A stretch of 12,236 bases of DNA from Prevotellaceae bacterium (lineage in GTDB: Bacteria; Bacteroidota; Bacteroidia; Bacteroidales; UBA932), in contig JAISPE010000153.1 in the NCBI GenBank assembly GCA_031275145.1, forward strand, positions 1-12,236. Reading direction: 5' to 3'. The position numbers were made by a program, and so were the translations under genes. The notes under the pieces were generated by a model that had not been told where the DNA came from, made no database searches, and worked only from the letters and a program-made list of their open reading frames with translations. Below, in pieces: positions 7,237 to 12,236 of this stretch. How positions within the stretch are numbered: position 1 is the first letter of the stretch; each line of letters starts with the position of its first letter.

Positions 7237-8597
7237 ATTCGTAATTTGAATATTAGCCAGACATTTCAAAGGCAGGAACACATCCTGCCCATTTTTGATA
7301 GCAGTATCAATAATCGAGCGAATCCTTGCAAATCTATCAGCGCCTTTTCCTTCCGGATTACGGAACTGACCTGAGACTTTCGTTTTGACTTTGACATTTC
7401 GAATTGCTCTTTCCGAGCCGTTATTATCCGGCGGGACATTTGGATATATAAGGAAAGTAAAGATACTTTGCCTGTGTTTTTTAACCGGTTGATAAAAGCC
7501 TGTTCTTTTCGATGAAACCCTGAAATATCTGCTGCCAGCAATTCGTCCAGTTCACTGTTCAGTTTAGCCACTTCTTCCGGCGGATTTTGGTAATCTTCGG
7601 CAAGCATGGTTCGTTTCAAAGCTATCGCACGGTATATTAATTCCTTCATCTTTACACTCCATGTATCCTGTAAACTCTTCTCGAAATTCAACAGTTCCCG
7701 CAATAAATGCGCTGTACATAACTGATGAGCCTTTGCCTTTGCTTTTAACTGTGATGCCCGGCAGTCACTCACATAAAATGAGTGTAAAAATCCCGCAGGA
7801 AAATATTCTTCCATAACCTTGTACCCTCTGCTTGTGAAGGATACTATAAATGTCAGAATACTGTTTTGCCATACATGAAACCAGTGTTTTTTGCCGTTTA
7901 CACGACAGTCTGTTTCATCCGGACCGATTACTTCGCTTTGGATTATCCGTTCCCGAATAGCCTGATATGCTACTTCCGATTTTTGACTCATTTCTTCGGG
8001 TATGCTGTCTATACTGCCTTCCGAAAGGGATAAGGAAAACGTGTCTTTAAAGAACCTGACTATACGTTTATATGGCAAATACCGATATATTGACATGTAG
8101 CTAACTGTACTCTTTACATTTGGACAATATTGAATTCGAGCATTGACACCTGCCGGATAATGACCGGTATTGAAGCTCCCGCAGGAAAGGCAAATTTTGT
8201 GATGGAAACGATGTTCTGTGTATTCCGGTTTTACAGGCGGGATATCTACTGCCTGACGACGGGTATGACCACTTTCAATTACGTCTTCCAAAGAACATCC
8301 ACATGTACAGCGTTCCGGAAAATGATCTGTTATTGTGTCGGGTGTCGAACTCATGGACAATGTGTGACCGGGATGACCTTTCTGACCACCGGAAGGCTTG
8401 CCGCTATTTTTGCGCAGACTCTGTACATTACTCCGATGTATATCATGCGACGGTGCTGTGGAACTCGTTTTACTGTTGCGTCCGTTTTTTAACAGTTCTA
8501 TCTCGCCTCGCAACTGACGAACTAATTCTTGCAAGTCTTTCTGTTCCGATATTAATTGTTCATATTCCGAACGTCGTATGTGTATCATTTCTTCCAC
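7228..8597 (-). pseudogene. IS66-family transposase, frameshifted before the catalytic Glu
   Basis: The uninterrupted frame from 8597 gives 443 residues. The start is GTG at 8597; ATG at 8588 may be the true start, since the promoter box ends at 8602. Residues 10-40 are coiled-coil-like. A zinc-binding region (CTCGC at 97-101, CLSC at 136-139) and the DDE catalytic core follow (Asp227 in GPDETD, Asp278 in VSDCRAS). From about residue 379 (near 7460) the protein departs from the family. A different frame then reads NVPPDNNGSERAIRNVKVK and on to a stop at 7228-7230. The third catalytic residue, Glu of GSER (7411-7413), lies in that second frame. The full span is 1370 bases, so one missing base restores exactly 457 codons. 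The truncated product lacks the catalytic Glu and should be inactive. Confidence 0.88.
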
Positions 8598-8601
8598 GGC
8601 C

Positions 8602-8609
8602 CAAAGGTA
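8602..8609 (-). promoter_or_regulatory. -7 box of the transposase promoter
   Basis: On the minus strand this reads TACCTTTG, a perfect TAnnTTTG element. Transcription would begin near 8595-8597, which favours the ATG at 8588 over the GTG at 8597 as translation start. No -33 TTTG is found at proper spacing; a TTG lies 16 bases upstream. Confidence 0.5.
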
Positions 8610-8661
8610 AATATTTTTTCCTTATCAAGCATTTTCCATTTGAAAATTTCCCTTTTTTTGA

Positions 8662-8678
8662 AGTACATGAGTAGTTAC
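8662..8678 (-). repeat. Right terminal inverted repeat of the IS66 element
   Basis: Read inward on the minus strand it is GTAACTACTCATGTACT, complementary to the left end except at one position. It lies about 65 bases upstream of the transposase start, leaving room for the promoter. Confidence 0.82.
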
Positions 8679-8825
8679 AAATTTTTTTTAATTTTTACGC
8701 TTCGCTACTTTATAAGGTGTGCTAACGCACGTTTGTTTAACTTGCTCACTTGCGTTCGCAAGGCTACGCATCTCTATAATATGTAGTTACGTACATTTAT
8801 TTTTTTGGTTTTTTGTTGTATGGAT
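8679..8825. other. Spacer between the IS end and the recombinase gene
   Basis: 147 bases without a gene. It contains two small hairpins, GTGC-TAAC-GCAC (8719-8730) and CTTGC-GTTC-GCAAG (8749-8762), and a stray GTAGTTAC (8783-8790) that resembles the IS tip. I recognise no attachment core or tRNA fragment. Confidence 0.4.
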
Positions 8826-10007
8826 TTACAGTATCAGATTTTTCGCATATCCATTGCGTGCAGACATATTTAATGTTGTTATGTATGTCTGTGTTGTTGC
8901 TATACTGCTGTGTCCAAGATTTTCGCTCAGATGTGAGAGAGGCGCGCCGCTGTTGTTCATAACAGTTGAGTATGTGTGCCGTGCAACGTAACACGTTACA
9001 TTCTGTTTAATACCCAATTCCTTCGCTATTTTTTTCATTTGCGTGTTTGTTCTGTTTTTAACGCCGTCACATATATTATTTTTCTGTTCCGGTGTTTCTG
9101 TACCTGTCAGATAGTTGAATATATAACTGTCTTTCGAGTAGTCAGGATTCCCCCATTTTTCGATAATCGCCTGCATTTGAGGAAGGATAACAGCAATAAC
9201 CGGCTTTTGATTGTGTGCTGTGGTTTTCGTTTTTGACCGGTAAAATTGAATTGTATAACAGTCATCAACTTTTATTATGTTACTGTATTTCAATTGTAGC
9301 ATGTCCACAAAATTAATCCCGTTGCAGTAGTACGAAAACAGCCATAAATCCCGATACCTTTCCGTTGTTTTTGCCGTTCGCGGGTTTTTATCGACGTATT
9401 CCCCTATCCTTTTAGCATCCTCCCTGCTCAGTGCCTCCTTGCTGTCAATCGAAAACGGTATCCGGTATTTGCCCACACCGAAAAGATTTTCCTTAACATA
9501 ACCGTTTTTTCGTGCTTCATTCATAACCGTACGGATTGACTTCATTCGGATGCTTACCGTTGCGGTTTTAAACTTCCTTTCCTCAACCAAATATTTTTCA
9601 TAGTTTCTTAGCCACTCAACCGTTATTTCCGAAAATTTTATCTTTTGTTCAGAATATTTTTCGAGTGTTCTTAATGCATCTGTGAAAATATCACGTGTGC
9701 CAATCCGGCCTGTTCGTTTAACTCTTTTATCCGTGCCTCCAAAGCATCGTTTATATTTTCATTACTTCCCGTCTTAATCCTTTTATTTAAAAGGTCAAAA
9801 GAAAAATCGCCGCTGCCGGTTATTTCCGTAACATGCGTATAGATTTTTTTATACCACGCAAACAAATCATTTTTTATTGCGCTCAGACTGTCATCCTTTG
9901 TGTTTTTTACGAGTCTGTTCCATTCCTGAACTGTAACGTTTTGATTTGTGCCTATGTACCTTGTTACTCTCCCGTAATACACGCCAATTTTAACCGGATA
10001 TTTTCAT
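8826..10007 (-). pseudogene. Tyrosine recombinase/integrase, broken by frameshifts
   Basis: A Bacteroidetes-type phage-integrase-family protein read in two main pieces. The N-terminal piece (9982-9671) carries the arm-binding part (RVTRYIGTNQNVTVQEWNRL). The C-terminal piece (upstream of 9590 down to 8826) carries the core-binding and catalytic domains: YVARHTYST with the second Arg and adjacent His, LGHSS, and the nucleophile Tyr in TQTYI (codon 8885-8883). The frames differ by one base. Restoring one base at the T4 run (9685-9688) joins them as HVIFFTDALRTLEKYSEQ. A further extra A in the A4 run at 10001-10004 seems to disconnect the ATG at 10007 from KYPVKIGVYYGRV, a natural N-terminal sequence for the family. 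The two indels cancel, and the whole span is 1182 bases (394 codons). The first catalytic Arg position holds Asn (CNGINF). IntDOT of CTnDOT also lacks this Arg, so that alone need not inactivate it. Confidence 0.85.
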
Positions 10008-10343
10008 AATCAATGTTTTATTAAAAAAAAATATTAATTTTTACAGATGCAAAGGTAACTGTTTTTTTTTATTAATTGCAAACAAAAATTTTCACATTAC
10101 AAAAATCATTGGAAACAGGTTCTGGAAAAAGGCTCATACTAACGGCATTTTAAGCAATAGACAGTACAAACAGTTTGCAAGCGAAATAGCCGTTTTGGTA
10201 ACAAACCATTCCTGAATACACGAAAAAGTTATTTGTTTTATTTTGTTGATGTGGCAGCTTTCCAGAGTATTTATGCGGAAGTGGAAAATTTAACACCTTT
10301 CTATGTGGAGGGGGGTAGGGGGGAGAGGTAAAAAAGTAAAAAT
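10008..10343. other. 336-bp intergenic stretch between the recombinase and the surface-protein gene
   Basis: It holds the recombinase promoter and leader (10008-10082), long A and T runs, a short palindrome (CAAACAGTTTG, 10167-10177) and a G-rich tract (10307-10328) just before the next gene. I find no exact -7 box for the rightward gene, no tRNA and no clear attachment site. The open frame on the minus strand (10449-10150) has no family features and I discount it. Confidence 0.5.
10050..10082 (-). promoter_or_regulatory. Promoter of the recombinase gene
   Basis: On the minus strand TTTG (10082-10079) precedes TACCTTTG (10057-10050) by 21 bases, an excellent Bacteroidetes match. Transcription would start near 10043, about 36 bases before the ATG at 10007, which supports that ATG as the original start. 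Confidence 0.7.
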
Positions 10344-11438
10344 ATGGAAAAAGACAATCTATGCAGTAACCTGGGAACGACGTGCAAAATGACTGACCGA
10401 AACAGTATAGAAAATCTAACAGACCGGACAAATCACAAAAATCAAACAAATCACAAAAATCACAGTTCAGACAGCAGGATTAAACAGTTCATATTTTTAC
10501 TCTTCATTTTATGTTTATTCATCACAAATCAAATAACGGCACAAGCAGTGCAAACCTGGACAACAGGTGGTTGCACAGCGACGCTTACAGGAACTTCCCC
10601 TAATTATACTCTTACCATTGCCCCCACTCCCCCTGCCGCTACCGGCGCTATGGCGGATTATACTTCCAGTTCTACTATGCCATGGTATTCCTATCAAAGC
10701 AATATTAAAACCCTGATCATAGAAGAGGGAGTAACAAGAATTGGAACTTATGCTTTTTACAGTTGCAATTATTTAACAGGCTCATTAACAATTCACAATT
10801 CGGTTACTTTTATTGGAAACGCTGCTTTTATGTATTGTGCTGGTATAACATCATTAACAATTCCCGCGTCGGTTACTTCTTATGGATATGATATTCTTGA
10901 CTATTGCAGCGGCTTAACAGAAATACATGTATCCTGGACTGATCCGCCTTATGTTGGTTATCAAGCGGGACTCCCGGTTAGTACTATTCTTTTGTATATT
11001 CCCTGTGGAAGCATGGCGACATATCGACATGCCGATGATGGAGACGGGTGGAATTTTTTCGACTATATAATAGAGGAAACTGCCACAGCCAGCGACATAA
11101 ACGTCACAGGCAGTACAAGCATCTGTCCTGGAGCAACGGCAAGTCTTACGGCAAGCAGCAACATTCAGGATTTGACATATAAGTGGTATGAATCAGCATC
11201 AGCGACAGCCACTCTGCTATATACCGGCGCAACATACACTCCCACTCCGACTTCTACAACAACTTATTATGTTGCCGCATCATCGGGAATATACTGCGAA
11301 AATGCCGCAGACGACCGGAAAGCGGTAACGGTAACGGTCGAACCGAAGCTGAATTCTTCATCATCGAAGTTGGCATGTTCTGGAGTGCCGTTTACCTATA
11401 CGGCAACGAGTGCAACCTCCGGAACGACATTCTGCTAG
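10344..11438 (+). CDS. Secreted BspA-like LRR and PKD/Ig-like repeat protein, N-terminal part
   Basis: 364 residues up to a premature TAG (11436-11438). A hydrophobic signal segment (about 48-62) ends at a plausible cleavage site after AQA, so the protein is exported. The 45-residue polar extension before it is unusual, and translation may begin later (Met16 at 10389 is one option). Residues about 119-197 are BspA-type leucine-rich repeats (IKTLIIEEGVTRIGTYAF, SLTIHNSVTFIGNAAF, SLTIPASVTSYG). Residues about 250-332 form one Ig/PKD-like domain (ICPGATASL, YKWYES, TYYVAAS). A second domain begins at CSGVPFTYTATSATSGTTF and is cut off by the stop. BspA-like proteins are cell-surface or secreted adhesins, sometimes exported by type IX secretion; the C-terminal sorting domain that would show this is outside the window. 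The stop arises from a 10-base deletion, so this is probably the first part of a broken gene. Confidence 0.72.
   Translation: MEKDNLCSNLGTTCKMTDRNSIENLTDRTNHKNQTNHKNHSSDSRIKQFIFLLFILCLFITNQITAQAVQTWTTGGCTATLTGTSPNYTLTIAPTPPAATGAMADYTSSSTMPWYSYQSNIKTLIIEEGVTRIGTYAFYSCNYLTGSLTIHNSVTFIGNAAFMYCAGITSLTIPASVTSYGYDILDYCSGLTEIHVSWTDPPYVGYQAGLPVSTILLYIPCGSMATYRHADDGDGWNFFDYIIEETATASDINVTGSTSICPGATASLTASSNIQDLTYKWYESASATATLLYTGATYTPTPTSTTTYYVAASSGIYCENAADDRKAVTVTVEPKLNSSSSKLACSGVPFTYTATSATSGTTFC
10428..10462 (+). repeat. Two-copy 18-bp direct repeat in the N-terminal extension
   Basis: Two nearly identical 18-base units start at 10428 and 10446 and encode TNHKNQ and TNHKNH. They lie in the polar stretch before the signal peptide. 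Being in-frame and short, they look like local slippage duplication. Confidence 0.55.
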
Positions 11439-11855
11439 CAGTATCGGGCATATCGAACCCCGACGGAAGCGGCAATTCGGCGTCAGTAAACGAAACACTG
11501 ATCAACACAACGACAAATACGGTATATGTAACTTATGTCTTTACGCTCACGGCAAACGGCTGTACGAATATTCAGAATGTATCGATACCAGTATACCCGA
11601 CGCCGACGCTGAGTTCCTCATTAACGTCGTCGATATGTTCGGGAACGGCATTCAGTTATAAGGCAACGAGCGCAACATCGGGAACAGCATTCAGCTGGAC
11701 ACGTGCAGCAGTACAGGGCATATCGAACCCCGCCGGAAGCGGCAATTCGGCGACAGTAAACGAAACGCTAACCAACACAACGGCAAGTCCGGTAAATGTA
11801 ACTTATGTTTTTACGCTCAGGGGAATAACCGGCTGTACAAATATGCAGAATGTAA
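11399..11855 (+). repeat. Internal 270-bp (about 90-residue) PKD-like domain repeat
   Basis: Two copies of one domain align at DNA level. GGCAACGAG occurs at 11402-11410 and 11662-11670 (offset 260), while TATCGAACCC occurs at 11451-11460 and 11721-11730 (offset 270). The change of offset by exactly 10 pins a 10-base deletion in the first copy between about 11425 and 11440. Protein landmarks shared by the copies are TSATSGT, GISNP, GSGNSA, VNETL, NTT and VTYVFTL. Confidence 0.8.
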
Positions 11856-12236
11856 CGGTAACGGTGAATCCTTTGCCTGCCGAGCCGATAGGGAGCGATG
11901 TAGTGACATGTTACGACGGCGCTCCGCATACGGGCAGCGCAACGGTCGGCACGAATGAAACGGTTGTCTGGTACACCGAGGCTACCGGCGGAACACCAAC
12001 AACTGCGCCAAGCCGGACCGCCGTCGGGTCGGTGACAGTGTACACCGCAGCAAAAAATACGGTGACAGACTGCGAAAGCGCTACCCGCACAGCTGTAACG
12101 GTGACGGTAAGGGACAAACCTTTTACGGGAACGGTATCCGGCGAAAAAGCGGTATGCGGCGACAGTGTGTAACGCTAATGCCGACAGTGCCGGGCGGTAC
12201 GTGGAAAAGCGAAGATGAGAGCAAAGCAACGGTAGA
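11435..12236 (+). pseudogene. Continuation of the PKD/Ig-repeat surface protein in shifted frames (runs off the window)
   Basis: After the deletion the protein resumes in another frame with AVSGISNPDGSGNSASVNET. It continues through the rest of one PKD-like domain, a complete second one (CSGTAFSYKATSATSGTAF to about TVTVNP) and an Ig-like domain (GSATVGTNETVVWYTEATGG, TVYTAAKNTVTDC). It reaches a TAA at 12170-12172. There a GTGTGT run (12165-12170) seems to carry one GT too many: removing two bases gives DSVTLMPTVPGGTWKSEDE and an open frame to the window's end, which is how such domains normally read. An ATG at 11375 opens this frame, but its first 20 codons are out of register with the homologous domain, so I do not think it is a real start. 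No RBS or promoter is seen here. Confidence 0.7.

Larger units (their letters stand above)
7220..8678 (-). mobile_element. IS66-family insertion sequence (single-transposase type), 1459 bp
   Basis: The element is delimited by terminal inverted repeats that I can align at both ends (17 bp, one mismatch). It contains one transposase gene on the minus strand and no tnpA/tnpB companions, which resembles the ISBst12-like single-gene subgroup of IS66. The transposase's restored reading frame ends inside the left repeat (stop at 7228-7230), as expected for compact elements. The 8-base flanks (7212-7219 and 8679-8686) do not match, so no target-site duplication is visible. Either the flanks have diverged or a rearrangement followed insertion. 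With the transposase frameshifted, this copy is probably immobile on its own. Confidence 0.85.

Noticed and set aside
7450..7470. Programmed -1 frameshift in the IS66 transposase
   Set aside because: No X-XXY-YYZ slippery heptamer is present near the frame change, and IS66 transposases are not known to need one. A simple deletion explains it better.
8130..8674. Plus-strand open frames opposite the transposase
   Set aside because: They are antisense shadows of a well-recognised IS66 transposase with no signatures of their own.
8783..8790. GTAGTTAC as an alternative outer end of the IS
   Set aside because: Only eight bases match the tip. The adjoining sequence does not follow the terminal repeat and no target duplication fits with it.

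Overview
The window looks like a chromosomal segment of a Bacteroidota bacterium, most likely order Bacteroidales. Four lines support this: promoters of the TTTG-N19-21-TAnnTTTG type, starts that lack a Shine-Dalgarno sequence, a tyrosine recombinase of the Bacteroidetes kind, and a secreted BspA-like leucine-rich-repeat protein with PKD/Ig-like repeats. No rRNA or tRNA is present, so the genus cannot be fixed.

Left part (1-576): a minisatellite of about sixteen 21-bp units (126-461). Each unit has an almost invariant 15-base core and a variable 6-base window. A clear Bacteroidetes-type promoter follows (529-559).

Metal-efflux operon (577-6640, + strand): four intact genes. They encode a small His/Cys-rich membrane-anchored or exported protein, a His-rich lipoprotein periplasmic adaptor (CusB/CzcB type), a 1032-residue HME-RND permease (CusA/CzcA family) and a TolC-type outer-membrane channel. 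The last three build one envelope-spanning pump driven by the proton gradient. The first probably binds or senses the metal in the periplasm. The metal (Cu/Ag versus Zn/Co/Cd/Ni) cannot be settled from sequence. A strong intrinsic terminator closes the operon (6691-6723).

Middle (6724-7219): no gene. It holds a long imperfect inverted repeat (6851-6968) and a candidate structured small RNA with its own promoter and terminator-like hairpin (7042-7174).

Mobile region (7220-10082, - strand): an IS66-family insertion sequence with recognisable 17-bp terminal inverted repeats, whose transposase is frameshifted just before the third catalytic residue. Beyond it lies a tyrosine recombinase gene broken by one or two single-base indels, with its promoter still visible.

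Right part (10344-12236, + strand): a large secreted BspA-like/PKD-repeat protein gene that runs off the window. It is interrupted by a 10-base deletion, demonstrable against its own internal 270-bp repeat, and by an apparent 2-base GT expansion. The contrast between the intact efflux operon and the multiply broken genes to its right is the main theme of the window.
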